Positions 27,291-38,038 are shown, numbered from the stretch's first letter. The stretch: 64,000 bases of DNA from Halomonas lysinitropha (GCF_902500215.1 NZ_CABVOU010000016.1:1-64000); one strand, 5' to 3'. The notes: generated by a model not told the origin, from the letters alone. Program-made: numbers and translations.

Positions 27291-28049
27291 ATGCTGTTCC
27301 TGATACTGATCGGTGCCCTGCTGGGACTGGCCATCGGCGGCCCCATCGGCCTGCTGGTGGGCGGCGCCCTGGGTTACTGGCTGGGTAGACGCCTGCGTCG
27401 GCGCCTGGTCGATAAGCTGGTTGGCGTCCAGTCCCAGTTCCTGGAGTCGACCTTCGCCGTCATGGGTTGCCTGTGCAAGGCCGATGGCCAGGTCTCCGAG
27501 GACGAGTTGGAAGCCTCCCGGCGGCTCTGGGATCGGTTGCGGCTCAGCGAGGCCCAGCGCGCCCAGGCCCGTGCCGACTTCAACCGCGGCAAGAGCGCCG
27601 ACTTCGATCTGGACGCCGAGCTGGCCAAGATTCGCCACATCGCGGCGAATCAGCCAGCCCTGCGCCAGGTCTTCCTCCAGGTGCAGCTGGCCGCGGTCGC
27701 CGCCGATGGCGAGCTGCATCCCGCCGAGCACGAGATGCTGATGCGGGTGGTGCGCGGCCTGGGCTGCAGCGAGGCCGAGATTGCCCAGATCGAGGCCATG
27801 CTGCGGGGTGGCCCCGGAGGCACGGATGAGCATGGTCCATCGCTGGAGGACGCCTACCGGGTGCTGGGGGTCGACCAGGACGCCAGCGATGCCGAGATCA
27901 AGAAGGCCTATCGCCGCCTGATGAGCGAGAACCATCCCGACAAGCTCGCTGCCAAGGGGTTGCCCGAGAGCATGCGTGAAGTCGCCAAGGAGCGCACCAG
28001 CGAGATCGGCAGCGCCTACGAGCGCATCCGCAAGGCCCGCGACGCTTGA
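27291..28049 (+). CDS. djlA: DjlA-type membrane co-chaperone
   Basis: 252 residues. An N-terminal membrane segment with glycine repeats (MLFLILIGALLGLAIGG) is followed by a TerB-like domain (about residues 50-160) and a C-terminal J domain (about 185-252) with the HPD motif in SENHPDKL, which stimulates DnaK. ATG 27291 has GAGG 5 bases upstream; the open frame extends into dxs and is not real. It follows dxs by 28 bp. Confidence 0.92.
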   Translation: MLFLILIGALLGLAIGGPIGLLVGGALGYWLGRRLRRRLVDKLVGVQSQFLESTFAVMGCLCKADGQVSEDELEASRRLWDRLRLSEAQRAQARADFNRGKSADFDLDAELAKIRHIAANQPALRQVFLQVQLAAVAADGELHPAEHEMLMRVVRGLGCSEAEIAQIEAMLRGGPGGTDEHGPSLEDAYRVLGVDQDASDAEIKKAYRRLMSENHPDKLAAKGLPESMREVAKERTSEIGSAYERIRKARDA

Positions 28050-28055
28050 CGAGGC

Positions 28056-28727
28056 TCAGGCCGTGAAGGGCAGCACGGTGGTGTACACCGCGAGGTAGTG
28101 GCAGGTGCTGCCGCCCATGACGAACAGATGCCAGATCGCGTGGTTGAAGGGGATGGCTCTGATGGCATAGAAGGCTACCCCCAGGGTATAGGTGATGCCG
28201 CCGACGACCAGCAGGTTGAAGCCGGTATCGGATAGGCGGGCCGCCAGTTCGTCGCCGGCAAAGACGATCAGCCAGCCCATCACCAGGTAGATGGCGACCC
28301 GCAGCGCGGCGAAGCGGTGGGGCCAGGCCAGCTTGAGGGCGATGCCGACCAGGGCCAGGGACCAGACGGCGGCGAACAGCGTCCAGCCTGTCGGGCCACG
28401 CAAGTTGACCAGCAGGAAGGGGGTATAGGTTCCGGCAATCAGCAGATAGATCGCGCAGTGGTCCAGCAACTGGAAAAGGTGCTTCAGGCGCGGGTGGCGG
28501 ACCCCATGGTAGAGGGTAGAAACGGTGTAGAGCAGCACCAGGCTTGCGCCATACAAGCCGATACCCACGAGCTTCCAGGGGTCGACCCGAGTGGCCAGGC
28601 TGGCCAGCACGAGCAGCACCACCACCCCGACGAGACTGAGTGCCGCACCGATGCCGTGGCTGACGCTGTGAAGGCGTTCCTCGACGTTGCTGAAGGGGGA
28701 CGCTTTGTCATGGGCGGGGTGCGTCAT
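28056..28727 (-). CDS. Hemolysin III / TrhA-family membrane protein
   Basis: 223 residues with seven predicted membrane helices, of the PAQR-like family. Conserved residues appear in STLYHGV, LDHCAIYLLIAGTYTPF and NHAIWHLFVMGGSTCHY, the latter two supplying the histidines of the putative metal site. Despite the family name, a role in membrane lipid balance is more likely than hemolysis. Start ATG 28727; an upstream extension overlaps ribA and is not family-like. Confidence 0.9.
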   Translation of the reverse strand: MTHPAHDKASPFSNVEERLHSVSHGIGAALSLVGVVVLLVLASLATRVDPWKLVGIGLYGASLVLLYTVSTLYHGVRHPRLKHLFQLLDHCAIYLLIAGTYTPFLLVNLRGPTGWTLFAAVWSLALVGIALKLAWPHRFAALRVAIYLVMGWLIVFAGDELAARLSDTGFNLLVVGGITYTLGVAFYAIRAIPFNHAIWHLFVMGGSTCHYLAVYTTVLPFTA

Positions 28728-28776
28728 CGGGAAATCTCCTGCCGAGGAGCCGCCACGATACCGGGACCCGGGGGGC

Positions 28777-29412
28777 TCAGGGCTTGCGTTCAATATCCAC
28801 GTCACTGGCCTGGGTGAAGTCGCCCAGCGCCATCATGTGGCCCAGCTTGCCGGCCTTGGTAGTGAGATATTGTTCGTTGTGTGGATTCAGGCCGGTGGTC
28901 AGCGGGACGCGCGCCTTTACCACCACGCCAGCCTGGGTCAGGGCGTCGACCTTGCGAGGGTTGTTGGTCATCAAGCGTAGCGCCTTGATACCCAGGTGAT
29001 CGAGCATTGGCACGCAGAGGTCGTAGCGGCGCAGATCGGCAGCGAAGCCCAGTTGCTCGTTGGCTTCCACGGTGTCGGCGCCGGCATCCTGGAGATGGTA
29101 GGCGCGGATCTTGTTGAGCAGGCCGATACCGCGACCTTCCTGACGCAAGTAAAGCAGCACGCCCCGTCCTTCCTCGGCGATGCGCTTGAGCGCTTCTTGC
29201 AGCTGGAAGCCGCAGTCGCAGCGCATGGAGAAGAGCGCATCGCCGGTCAGGCACTCGGAATGGACTCGCCCCAGCACCGGTTCGCCATCGGCGACGTCGC
29301 CCAGTGTCAGGGCGATGTGATCCTTGCCGGTGGCATCATCCTCGAAGCCGTGCATGATGAAGGTGGCCCAGGGAGTGGGCAGCCGGGAGGCGGCGATGAA
29401 TCGAATCGTCAC
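28777..29412 (-). CDS. ribA: GTP cyclohydrolase II
   Basis: First step of riboflavin synthesis. 211 residues. Zinc ligands Cys54, Cys65 and Cys67 ([17 protein letters not shown]), same spacing as E. coli Rib[10 protein letters not shown] is the catalytic stretch. The start is GTG at 29412, backed by GAGGT 5 bases upstream; there is no alternative ATG. I see no FMN riboswitch upstream. Confidence 0.95.
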   Translation of the reverse strand: MTIRFIAASRLPTPWATFIMHGFEDDATGKDHIALTLGDVADGEPVLGRVHSECLTGDALFSMRCDCGFQLQEALKRIAEEGRGVLLYLRQEGRGIGLLNKIRAYHLQDAGADTVEANEQLGFAADLRRYDLCVPMLDHLGIKALRLMTNNPRKVDALTQAGVVVKARVPLTTGLNPHNEQYLTTKAGKLGHMMALGDFTQASDVDIERKP

Positions 29413-29567
29413 GATGTACCTCGGTGGAAGACCACGGCAATGCCGACGGGGTAAAGGATCATTCTATCAGGAAGGCAGAGCCGGCTCATCGTTGTGTCAC
29501 GGGGGCTCATCCCCGGGCCGTTCGATGGGGTACAATGGCGCCCACATTTCCGTGGACGAGCGCCTGC

Positions 29568-30644
29568 ATGGAACTCAACAACGACCGCTTTCTGCGCGCC
29601 CTGGCGCGTCAACCCGTCGACCGCACCCCGGTGTGGATGATGCGCCAGGCCGGCCGCTACCTGCCGGAGTATCGCGAGGTACGTGGCCATGCCGGCAGCT
29701 TCATGGACCTGTGTCGCAACCAGGAGCTGGCCTGCGAGGTCACCCTCCAGCCGCTGGAGCGCTATCCCCTGGACGCGGCGATCCTCTTCTCGGATATCCT
29801 GACCATCCCCGATGCCATGGGGCTGGGGCTCTACTTCGAGACCGGCGAGGGCCCGAAATTCCGCAAGCCGGTGCGCACCTCGGCCGAGGTGGACGCCCTT
29901 CAGGCGCCAGACGCCGAGCGCGACCTGGACTACGTGATGCGGGCGGTCTCGACCATCCGCCGCGAGCTCAACGGTCGAGTGCCGCTGATCGGCTTCTCAG
30001 GCAGCCCCTGGACGCTGGCCACCTACATGGTGGAAGGGGCCTCCAGCAAGGACTTCCGCCACGTCAAGACGATGCTCTACGATGCGCCGGACACCATGCA
30101 CCGGCTGCTCGATACCCTGGCCCATGCGGTCACCGACTACCTCAATGCCCAGATTCGTGCCGGCGCCCAGGCGGTACAGATCTTCGATACCTGGGGCGGT
30201 GCGCTCTCCACGCCGGCCTACCTGGAGTTCTCGCTGCGCTACATGGAGCAGATTGTCGCCGGCCTGATACGCGAGCATGAAGGGCGTCGGGTGCCGGTGA
30301 TCCTGTTCACCAAGAACGGCGGCCAGTGGCTCGAGGACATCGCGGCGGCCGGCTCCGAGGCCGTCGGCCTGGACTGGACCACCGAGCTCTCCGATGCCCG
30401 GGCCCGGGTTGGCCATCGCGTCGCCCTGCAGGGCAACCTCGACCCCCACGTGCTGTTCGCCCGCCCCTCGGCGATCCGTGCCGAGGTAGCGCGCACCCTC
30501 GACAGCTTCGGCCACGGGCCCGGCCACGTCTTCAACCTGGGGCACGGCATCAACCAGTTCACCGATCCGGATCATGTCACGGCTTTCATGGACGCCCTGC
30601 ATGACCTGAGTCCGGCTTATCATCGCAACATCGCCCATGGCTGA
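29568..30644 (+). CDS. hemE: Uroporphyrinogen decarboxylase
   Basis: Removes four carboxylates from uroporphyrinogen III in heme synthesis. 358 residues. Hallmarks [14 protein letters not shown] at the N terminus, the catalytic Asp in LFSDILT, and [14 protein letters not shown] possible -10 (TACAAT) lies at 29531-29536 without a clear -35. It overlaps the next gene by 8 bases. Confidence 0.96.
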   Translation: MELNNDRFLRALARQPVDRTPVWMMRQAGRYLPEYREVRGHAGSFMDLCRNQELACEVTLQPLERYPLDAAILFSDILTIPDAMGLGLYFETGEGPKFRKPVRTSAEVDALQAPDAERDLDYVMRAVSTIRRELNGRVPLIGFSGSPWTLATYMVEGASSKDFRHVKTMLYDAPDTMHRLLDTLAHAVTDYLNAQIRAGAQAVQIFDTWGGALSTPAYLEFSLRYMEQIVAGLIREHEGRRVPVILFTKNGGQWLEDIAAAGSEAVGLDWTTELSDARARVGHRVALQGNLDPHVLFARPSAIRAEVARTLDSFGHGPGHVFNLGHGINQFTDPDHVTAFMDALHDLSPAYHRNIAHG

Positions 30645-31029
30645 CTGGCTGGATCGGCTGGTCGCAGGGGAGGACCGGCAGTGGCGTCGCCGCTGGGCGG
30701 TGCTGGCCTGCCTGGCAGCGCTGGTGATCCTCTGGGGCAGCCTGACGCCAAGCAGCGAGCTGCCCGAGACGCTGCCTTGGGACAAGGCCAGTCACTTCAT
30801 CGGTTATGCCGGCCTGGCGGGCCTGGTCGGTCTTGCCGGGGTCCGCCTGTCGCTGGCCTTCCTGGCGGCACTGCTGCTGGGCATCGCCATCGAGTTTGCG
30901 CAGCTCCTGGTTCCCGGTCGCAGCGGCGGTGACTGGGCCGATATCCTGGCCAATGGCCTCGGGGCCGGTGCGGCCGTGCTGTTGCTGGTCGGCTTACGCA
31001 AGTATCTGATGGCCGGGCGCCTCGGCTGA
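30637..31029 (+). CDS. VanZ-like membrane protein
   Basis: 130 residues with three to four hydrophobic helices. Conserved VanZ-type positions [16 protein letters not shown] and [26 protein letters not shown] are present. The family is named after a teicoplanin-resistance accessory, but the chromosomal versions have no known role. The start overlaps hemE, so translation is probably coupled. Confidence 0.8.
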   Translation: MADWLDRLVAGEDRQWRRRWAVLACLAALVILWGSLTPSSELPETLPWDKASHFIGYAGLAGLVGLAGVRLSLAFLAALLLGIAIEFAQLLVPGRSGGDWADILANGLGAGAAVLLLVGLRKYLMAGRLG

Positions 31030-31169
31030 GCTTGATGCCCGCCGTTCGGGGTTCAGCGCGTATCGCCTGGTTGACCAACGGGAGCGCGCTTGCCAATGTG
31101 GAGCGAGAGGCGGAAGGGAATATCCCTGAGGGAGAACTTCCGTCAATTTACCAGCATCAAGGAGCGGCT

Positions 31170-31598
31170 ATGACAACCTATATCGTGGTGGCTGATGCGG
31201 CACGGGCTCGACTGTTCACTCGCGACGGACTCAAGGTCAGTGAGAAGGACAGCCTCGTCCATGCCGAGGGTCGAATGCACGAGGGGGATCTCGTGACGGA
31301 TCGCGGTGGCGATGTCCACGAGTCGACGGCAACCACCTCGCGTAGCGCCGGCGGTGAGAACGTGGCGACCCAGCACCACGAGGAAATCTTCGCCCGCGAG
31401 GTCGCCGAGCGCCTTTATCGCGCCCGCGTCGACAACACCATGGAGAAGTTGATCCTGGTCGCACCGCCGCGCTTCCTCGGCCAGCTGCGTGACAAGATCG
31501 ACGGCCCTACTGCCAAACTGGTGATCCATACCCTGGCCAAGGATCTCACCAAGGCGTCCCTCGCCGATATCCAGGAGGCCGTCAGCGACCTTCGCTAG
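31170..31598 (+). CDS. Host attachment-family protein (baeRF-like)
   Basis: 142 residues, soluble. It begins MTTYIVVADAARARLFTRDG, typical of the so-called host attachment proteins that belong to the eRF1-like baeRF group, and contains HEEIFAREVAERLYRAR and APPRFLGQLRDKI. The name comes from plant-associated bacteria; the true function is unknown, possibly ribosome- or stress-related. AAGGAG lies 6 bases before ATG. Stands alone before a hairpin. Confidence 0.8.
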   Translation: MTTYIVVADAARARLFTRDGLKVSEKDSLVHAEGRMHEGDLVTDRGGDVHESTATTSRSAGGENVATQHHEEIFAREVAERLYRARVDNTMEKLILVAPPRFLGQLRDKIDGPTAKLVIHTLAKDLTKASLADIQEAVSDLR

Positions 31599-31619
31599 GC
31601 ACCCACTGACGTCTTCCCT

Positions 31620-31647
31620 GCGGCCCGGTCCCTTTTCGCCGGGCCGC
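31620..31647. terminator. Hairpin between convergent genes
   Basis: GCGGCCCGG (31620-31628) and CCGGGCCGC (31639-31647) form a 9-bp stem with a 10-base loop between the attachment-family gene and the finR stop. No T run follows on either strand, so its strength as a terminator is uncertain. Confidence 0.5.
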
Positions 31648-31653
31648 TCTGCG

Positions 31654-32580
31654 TCAGGGTACCTGGGGCAGGTCGATCTGGTCGCTGCGGCGGATGCCCT
31701 CGGTCATCTGCCGGCACAGCTTGAGGAATTCACGCATGCCGGTGGCCAGGTACTTGTGGCGGTGCCAGATGAAGGTGAACTGGCGGCTCAGGTCCAGTTC
31801 CGGAGTGGCGATGGGCACCAGGCTGCCGCGGCGGAAGGCGTCGCGCAGGGCCAGCTTCGAGACGCAGCCGATGCCTAGCCCCGATTCCACCGCCCGCTTG
31901 ATGCCTTCGGTATGCTCCAGTTCCAGCAGGATGTTGAAGCGCCCGCGGCGGTGACGCGCTGCCTGCTCCAGGGTCAGCCGGGTGCCGGAGCCCTGCTCGC
32001 GCATGATCCAGGCCTCACGTAGCAGGCGATCCAGTTCCACCGGGCCGGCCGTGGCGAGCGGATGGCGGGGCGAGCAGAATACCGCCAGCTCGTCCTCCAC
32101 CCAGGGCTGAGTGATCACGTCCTCCTCCTCGCACTGTCCTTCGATCAGCCCCAGGTCGAGCCCGTGCTGACGAACGCTGTCGATGATGGTGCGGGTATTG
32201 CGCACCGAGAGGCGCACCCGGCTGCCCGGATGGCGCTGCATGAAGTCACTGATCAACAGGGTCGCCAGGTAGTTGCCGATGGTCAGAGTGGCGCCCACGT
32301 CCAGGGTGCCGATGCCTTTCTGGCCACGCAGCAGCTCCTCCACCTCCTCGGCTCGGTCGAGCAAGGACACAGCCTTGGGCAGCAGCTGGAAGCCCAGGGC
32401 ATTGAGCTTGAGACGCTTGCCGATGCGGTCGAGCAGCCGACAGTCGAACTGCCGTTCCAGTTCAGCAAGGGCGGTGCTTGTCGCCGACTGGGAGAGCGCC
32501 AGGGCGCTAGCCGCCCGGGAGACGCTCTCGTGCTGGGCCACGGCGACGAAGACTTCCAGCTGGCGCAGGGTGTAACGCAT
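31654..32580 (-). CDS. finR: LysR-family regulator, FinR type
   Basis: 308 residues: N-terminal helix-turn-helix (RAASALALSQSATSTALAEL) and a periplasmic-binding-protein-like effector domain. It is divergent from fpr, the arrangement in which Pseudomonas FinR activates fpr under superoxide or sulfite stress. The shared 144-bp gap carries repeated ATCCAT elements. Name is by synteny plus family; I cannot compare sequences directly. Confidence 0.8.
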   Translation of the reverse strand: MRYTLRQLEVFVAVAQHESVSRAASALALSQSATSTALAELERQFDCRLLDRIGKRLKLNALGFQLLPKAVSLLDRAEEVEELLRGQKGIGTLDVGATLTIGNYLATLLISDFMQRHPGSRVRLSVRNTRTIIDSVRQHGLDLGLIEGQCEEEDVITQPWVEDELAVFCSPRHPLATAGPVELDRLLREAWIMREQGSGTRLTLEQAARHRRGRFNILLELEHTEGIKRAVESGLGIGCVSKLALRDAFRRGSLVPIATPELDLSRQFTFIWHRHKYLATGMREFLKLCRQMTEGIRRSDQIDLPQVP

Positions 32581-32602
32581 GACGCTCCTCGGGAGATTTG
32601 AT

Positions 32603-32639
32603 ATCCATAGTATAGATAAGTGTTATCCATACAATCCAT
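32603..32639. promoter_or_regulatory. Repeated ATCCAT elements in the finR-fpr gap, candidate FinR site
   Basis: ATCCAT occurs at 32603-32608, 32625-32630 and 32634-32639; the first two are 22 bp apart, two helix turns. The first is part of a dyad, ATCCAT-AGT-ATAGAT. LysR regulators often bind such A/T-rich dyads next to the divergent start. Confidence 0.35.
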
Positions 32640-32724
32640 TTAACAGATATTGCCTCGGCTCTTAGAATTGCACTCAAAGATTGGCTATCCGATCTATTCT
32701 ATTTTGGAATATCAAGGAGTCGGC

Positions 32725-33501
32725 ATGAGCAAGTTTGCGCTTGAGGACGTTCTGAGTGTGCACCACTGGAACGATACCCTGTTCAGTTTCCGGACCACCC
32801 GCGAACGCAGCCTGCGCTTCAAGAACGGCCAGTTCGTGATGATCGGCCTCGAGGTAAACGGCAAGCCGCTGATGCGGGCCTACTCCATCGCTAGCCCCAA
32901 CTACGAGGACCACCTGGAGTTCTTCAGCATCAAGGTACCCGATGGCCCCCTGACCTCGCGCCTCCAGCATCTCGAGGTGGGTGATCAGATCATGGTCAGC
33001 CGCAAGCCCACCGGCACCCTGGTCACCGATGACCTGCTGCCGGGGCGCAATCTCTACCTGCTCTCCACCGGCACCGGCCTGGCACCGTTCATGAGCCTGA
33101 TCCAGGACCCGGAAGTCTACGAGCGCTTCGAGAAGGTGGTGCTGGTGCACGGGGTGCGCAATATCAGCGAACTGGCCTATGCCGACTTCATCCAGAAGGA
33201 GCTGCCCGCCCACGAATACCTCGGCGAGGAAATCAGCGAGAAGCTGATCTACTATCCGACCGTGACGCGTGAGACCTTCCATACCATGGGGCGGCTGACC
33301 GACCATATTCGCAGCGGCAAGCTGGCCGAGGATACCGGCCTGCCGACTATCGATCCCAAGCAGGACCGCGCCATGATCTGCGGCAGCCCGGCGATGCTCG
33401 ACGATACCAGCCATCTGCTTGATGAGCTCGGCTTCACCATCTCGCCGCGCATGGGCGAGCCCGGCGACTATGTGATCGAGCGGGCGTTCGTCGAGAAATA
33501 A
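32725..33501 (+). CDS. fpr: Ferredoxin/flavodoxin-NADP reductase
   Basis: 258 residues. Flavin motif RAYSIASPNYEDHLEF near residue 52, NADP region LLSTGTGLAPFMSL and C-terminal YVIERAFVEK, where the aromatic-to-acidic tail is typical of bacterial subclass FPRs. It supplies or drains reducing power between NADPH and ferredoxin, important in oxidative stress. AAGGAG 6 bases before ATG 32725. Divergent from finR. Confidence 0.94.
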   Translation: MSKFALEDVLSVHHWNDTLFSFRTTRERSLRFKNGQFVMIGLEVNGKPLMRAYSIASPNYEDHLEFFSIKVPDGPLTSRLQHLEVGDQIMVSRKPTGTLVTDDLLPGRNLYLLSTGTGLAPFMSLIQDPEVYERFEKVVLVHGVRNISELAYADFIQKELPAHEYLGEEISEKLIYYPTVTRETFHTMGRLTDHIRSGKLAEDTGLPTIDPKQDRAMICGSPAMLDDTSHLLDELGFTISPRMGEPGDYVIERAFVEK

Positions 33502-33570
33502 GCGCCGAGCTTCAAGCGCCGAGCCGCCAAGCTGTTCGGTGACGGGCATTAGGTAGCGAGGCAGAAACAC

Positions 33571-33607
33571 GAAACCCCACCAGAGGTTAGTCCGGTGGGG
33601 TTTCTTG
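33571..33607. terminator. Terminator after fpr
   Basis: GAAACCCCACC (33571-33581) pairs with GGTGGGGTTTC (33594-33604), an 11-bp stem with a 12-base loop. The TTTC of the arm and following TT give a short U-rich tail on the plus strand. Confidence 0.75.
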
Positions 33608-33632
33608 CTACTCGTTACCTGGACCTAGACTC

Positions 33633-33696
33633 CGCTTGGCCGCTTGGCCGCTTGGCCGCTTGGCCGCTTGGCCGCTTGGCCGCTTGGCCGCTTGGC
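33633..33696. repeat. Perfect tandem repeat, 8 copies of CGCTTGGC
   Basis: Eight uninterrupted, identical 8-bp units, flanked by CTAGAC on the left and GTCTAGAC on the right. It begins directly after the glnK stop codon on the minus strand (stop 33699-33701). Because 8 is not a multiple of 3, the array stays open in every frame, but no gene uses it. Confidence 0.97.
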
Positions 33697-33698
33697 GT

Positions 33699-34157
<459 letters not shown>

Positions 34158-34190
34158 TCAGCAGTATGCAGGCTCGGTCTCGAGCTTGCC

Positions 34191-35450
34191 TCATTTCTTG
34201 GAGACACTGAACTCGGGGTAGGCTTCCATGCCGCACTCGGCCAGGTCGACGCCTTCGTACTCCTCCTCCTCGGTGACCCGGATGCCCATCACGGCCTTGA
34301 GAATCAACCAGACGATCAGGCTGGCCACGAATACCCAGAAGAAGATGCCGAAGATGCCGATGATCTGTGGACCGAAGCCGGCTTCCCCGTTGGTGAACGG
34401 GACCGCCAGCACCCCCCAGATACCCACCACCCCGTGCACGGAGATGGCGCCCACCGGATCGTCCAGCTTGAGCTTGTCGAGGGTGACGATGGCGACCACC
34501 ACGATCAGGCCACCCACGATGCCGATGAGGGAGGCGCCGACGGCACTGGGAGAAAGTGGATCGGCGGTGATTGCCACCAGACCGGCCAGGGCGCCGTTCA
34601 GGGCCATGGTCAGGTCGGCCTTGCGGAACCACAGCTTGGCCAGGATGAGGGCGGCGATCACCCCTCCGGCGGCGGCGGCATTGGTGTTGACGAAGACCTG
34701 GGCGACGTTGTTGGCGGAAGCCGCGTCGGAGAGCTTGAGCTCGGAGCCCCCGTTGAAGCCGAACCAGCCCATCCACAGGATGAAGGTACCCAGGGTGGCC
34801 AGGGGCATATTGGCACCGGGGATGGCGTAGATGCTGCCATCCTTGCCGTACTTGCCCTTGCGCGGACCGAGCACGATCACGCCGGCAAGGGCCGCAGCGG
34901 CGCCGGCCAGGTGGACGATGCCGGAGCCGGCGTAGTCGGAATAACCGACCTCGGCCAACCAGCCGCCGCCCCAGGTCCAGTAGCCCGATACCGGGTAGAT
35001 GAAGCCGGTCATCACCACGGCGAAGGCCAGGAAGGCCCACAGCTTCATGCGTTCTGCCACGGCGCCGGACACGATGGACATGGCGGTTGCCACGAACACC
35101 ACCTGGAAGAAGAAGTCGGAACGCATGGAGTAGTAGGGTGCGTCGTCACCGCCTGCGGTGATGGCGTCCACGGTGTTCTCGCCACCGATCAGGAAGCCGA
35201 GGTTCGGCAGGAAGCCACCTGCGCCGCTGGAGTACATCAGGTAGTACCCAAGAACCAGGTACATGGTGCAGGCGATGGCGAACAGCGCGATATTCTTGGT
35301 GAGAATCTCGGCGGTGTTCTTGGAGCGGACCAGGCCCGCCTCGAGCATCGAGAAGCCGGCGGCCATCCACATCACCAGCACGCCGCAGATCAGGAAGTAG
35401 AAGGTATCGACCGCGTACATCAGCTCGGTCAGTTGCGGAATATCATTCAT
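34191..35450 (-). CDS. amtB: Ammonium transporter
   Basis: 419 residues with 11 membrane helices. The twin-His pore residues are in GIVHLAGAAAAL (about residue 160) and AISVHGVVGIWG (about residue 310). No obvious cleaved signal peptide. It follows the second PII gene by 35 bp, the standard glnK-amtB unit, and PII binding would block the pore when nitrogen is ample. Confidence 0.96.
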   Translation of the reverse strand: MNDIPQLTELMYAVDTFYFLICGVLVMWMAAGFSMLEAGLVRSKNTAEILTKNIALFAIACTMYLVLGYYLMYSSGAGGFLPNLGFLIGGENTVDAITAGGDDAPYYSMRSDFFFQVVFVATAMSIVSGAVAERMKLWAFLAFAVVMTGFIYPVSGYWTWGGGWLAEVGYSDYAGSGIVHLAGAAAALAGVIVLGPRKGKYGKDGSIYAIPGANMPLATLGTFILWMGWFGFNGGSELKLSDAASANNVAQVFVNTNAAAAGGVIAALILAKLWFRKADLTMALNGALAGLVAITADPLSPSAVGASLIGIVGGLIVVVAIVTLDKLKLDDPVGAISVHGVVGIWGVLAVPFTNGEAGFGPQIIGIFGIFFWVFVASLIVWLILKAVMGIRVTEEEEYEGVDLAECGMEAYPEFSVSKK

Positions 35451-35485
35451 GCGTCAGTCTCCGTTTTGGGAAGTCGTAGGCATCG

Positions 35486-35942
<457 letters not shown>

Positions 35943-36114
35943 ATTTTTTAGGCGGGATTTTTGTGGGATGAAGCTCGGTGCTGCCGTGTATGCACTCTTG
36001 CGGTGCCTTGTCGTGGTGCGCATGCCCCACAAGAGAGCGGAAGGGGAGAATGCGCTGGGCGGGAGCCTTGCGTATCCTGTGTTCAGGCATCCATCACGAT
36101 TCAGGAGAGACACC

Positions 36115-36462
36115 ATGGTGAGCCAAGATCGCATCAGCCGCCTGGCCCAGCAGATCGGCGACCGGCTGCAGGGCGCTTCCCAGGCCCCGGAAGAGGTACA
36201 GAAGGGGGTCCAGCAGGTGGTCAAGGGCGCTTTCGATCGCCTGGAACTGGTCTCGCGGGAGGATTTCGACATCCTGATGGACGTGTTGCAGCGCACTCGG
36301 GCGCGTGTCGAGGCGCTCGAGGTGCAGGTGGCGGCCCTCGAGGAGGCGCTGGATCGCAACGCCTCGCCGGAGGCGGAAGCGAGTGAGCCTCCGGCCGCGT
36401 TGCCGAGCGAGCCGAACCCTAGCCCCGAAGAGGATGCCGGCGCCGGTGAAACCGACCGCTGA
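36115..36462 (+). CDS. ubiK: UbiK ubiquinone biosynthesis accessory factor
   Basis: 115 residues. A BMFP-type protein: DRISRLAQQIGDRLQGA at the start, then VSREDFDILMDVLQRTRARVEALEVQV, which forms the C-terminal coiled coil, then an acidic Pro-rich tail (about residues 85-115). UbiK aids aerobic ubiquinone synthesis with UbiJ. ATG 36115 has AGGAGAG upstream; the frame extends upstream without family likeness. Confidence 0.9.
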   Translation: MVSQDRISRLAQQIGDRLQGASQAPEEVQKGVQQVVKGAFDRLELVSREDFDILMDVLQRTRARVEALEVQVAALEEALDRNASPEAEASEPPAALPSEPNPSPEEDAGAGETDR

Positions 36463-36535
36463 CGCTCACTCGTTACCGGGCGCATCGCGGCCGCCTGGGC
36501 TAGCCTGAGGTCAGACGGGCTGCGAGGGACCGCCG

Positions 36536-38038
36536 ATGACGCTGGCAATCATCCACACTCGGGCAGGTCTCGGGCTCGAAGCGCCCGAGGTTCTGGTCGA
36601 GGTTCACCTCGCCAATGGGTTGCCCGGCATGACCCTGGTGGGCCTGCCGGAAGCCGCCGTCAAGGAGAGCCGAGAACGGGTACGCAGTGCCCTGGTGAAT
36701 GCCGGCTTTGACTTCCCGCTGAGGCGCATCACGCTCAACCTGGCGCCCGCGGACCTGCCCAAGGAGGGGGGCCGCTTCGATCTGCCCATCGCCCTGGGGC
36801 TGCTGGTCGCTTCCGGACAAGTGCCGCTCGAGGCGCTGACGGATGTCGAATGCGCCGGCGAGATGGCTCTGGATGGCCATCTGCGCCCGGTGACCGGCGT
36901 CCTACCGCTGGCCATGGCAACACGGAGCGCCGGCCGGCGACTGATCGTGCCGCGGGCCAATGCCGACGAGGCGGCCTTGGCTGGCGATCTGGAGGTTCTG
37001 CCCGCGGATCACCTGCTGGAGGTGGTGGCGCATCTGCTGGGACAGGCGATCATCGTGCCCCATCGCTCACCGAGTATCGTCCCGACACCCCAGGCGGGAC
37101 CCGACCTGGCGGAGGTGCGTGGTCAGCATCAGGCGCGTCGAGCCCTTGAGGTGGCGGCGGCCGGCGGCCACAACCTGCTGCTCGCTGGCCCTCCCGGCAC
37201 CGGCAAGACCATGCTGGCCAGTCGCCTGCCGGGGATCCTGCCGCCGCTTACCGAAGAGGAGGCCCTCGAGGTGGCGGCGATCCGTTCGGTCAGCGGGCTG
37301 GCGCATGCCGAGCAGTGGGGCGTGCGTCCCTTTCGAGCCCCGCACCATACCGCCAGCGCTGTGGCCCTGGTGGGTGGAGGCTCTAAACCGCGGCCTGGGG
37401 AGATCTCCCTGGCCCACCATGGCGTGTTGTTCCTCGACGAGCTGCCGGAGTTTTCTCGACATGTGCTGGAGGTGATGCGCGAGCCCATGGAGTCGGGGCA
37501 GATCCATATCGCCCGGGCCAGCCACGAGCGTCGTTACCCTGCCGGCTTCCAACTGGTGGCGGCCATGAATCCCTGTCCCTGCGGCCATCTCGGTGATCCG
37601 CGTCAGGCCTGTCATTGCACGGCCGCCCAGATCCAGCGCTATCAGTCGCGCCTCTCGGGGCCACTGCTCGATCGCATCGATCTGCAGGTGGAAGTCCCGG
37701 CGCTGGCCCCGGAGCAGCTTACCTCTCGTGAACCGGGCGAGTCCTCGGCAGTGGTGCGCGAGCGAGTGCTTGCGGCACGGGAATGCCAGGCGGCCCGTGG
37801 TGCACTGAATGCGCGGCTGGCCGGACAGGCCCTGGAGGAGGCCTGTGCCCTGCAGGCGGCGGATCGCGCCTGGCTCGCCGGCGTGCTGGAGCGACTCAAG
37901 CTGTCGGCACGGGCCTACCATCGGGTATTGAGGGTGGCCTTGACCCTGGCCGACCTGGCCGGCGAAGCACGACCCGGGCGAAACCAGCTGATCGAGGCCA
38001 TCGGCTATCGCCAGCTCGATCGTCTGCTAAAGGGATAA
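36536..38038 (+). CDS. comM: ComM/YifB-type AAA+ ATPase
   Basis: 500 residues: an N-terminal Lon-protease-like (ChlI) domain (about residues 20-140), a Mg-chelatase-type AAA+ core with Walker A GPPGTGKTM and Walker B LFLDELPEF, and a C-terminal domain with a CPCGHLGD cysteine cluster. ComM is a hexameric helicase that drives branch migration in natural transformation, so its presence hints at DNA uptake ability. Confidence 0.94.
   Translation: MTLAIIHTRAGLGLEAPEVLVEVHLANGLPGMTLVGLPEAAVKESRERVRSALVNAGFDFPLRRITLNLAPADLPKEGGRFDLPIALGLLVASGQVPLEALTDVECAGEMALDGHLRPVTGVLPLAMATRSAGRRLIVPRANADEAALAGDLEVLPADHLLEVVAHLLGQAIIVPHRSPSIVPTPQAGPDLAEVRGQHQARRALEVAAAGGHNLLLAGPPGTGKTMLASRLPGILPPLTEEEALEVAAIRSVSGLAHAEQWGVRPFRAPHHTASAVALVGGGSKPRPGEISLAHHGVLFLDELPEFSRHVLEVMREPMESGQIHIARASHERRYPAGFQLVAAMNPCPCGHLGDPRQACHCTAAQIQRYQSRLSGPLLDRIDLQVEVPALAPEQLTSREPGESSAVVRERVLAARECQAARGALNARLAGQALEEACALQAADRAWLAGVLERLKLSARAYHRVLRVALTLADLAGEARPGRNQLIEAIGYRQLDRLLKG

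Noticed and set aside
29413..29567. FMN riboswitch upstream of ribA
   Set aside because: No RFN-type conserved blocks seen; the gap is short and shared with the hemE promoter.
33633..33696. Phase-variation switch inside glnK
   Set aside because: The repeat begins after the stop codon, so changes in copy number would not shift the PII frame.
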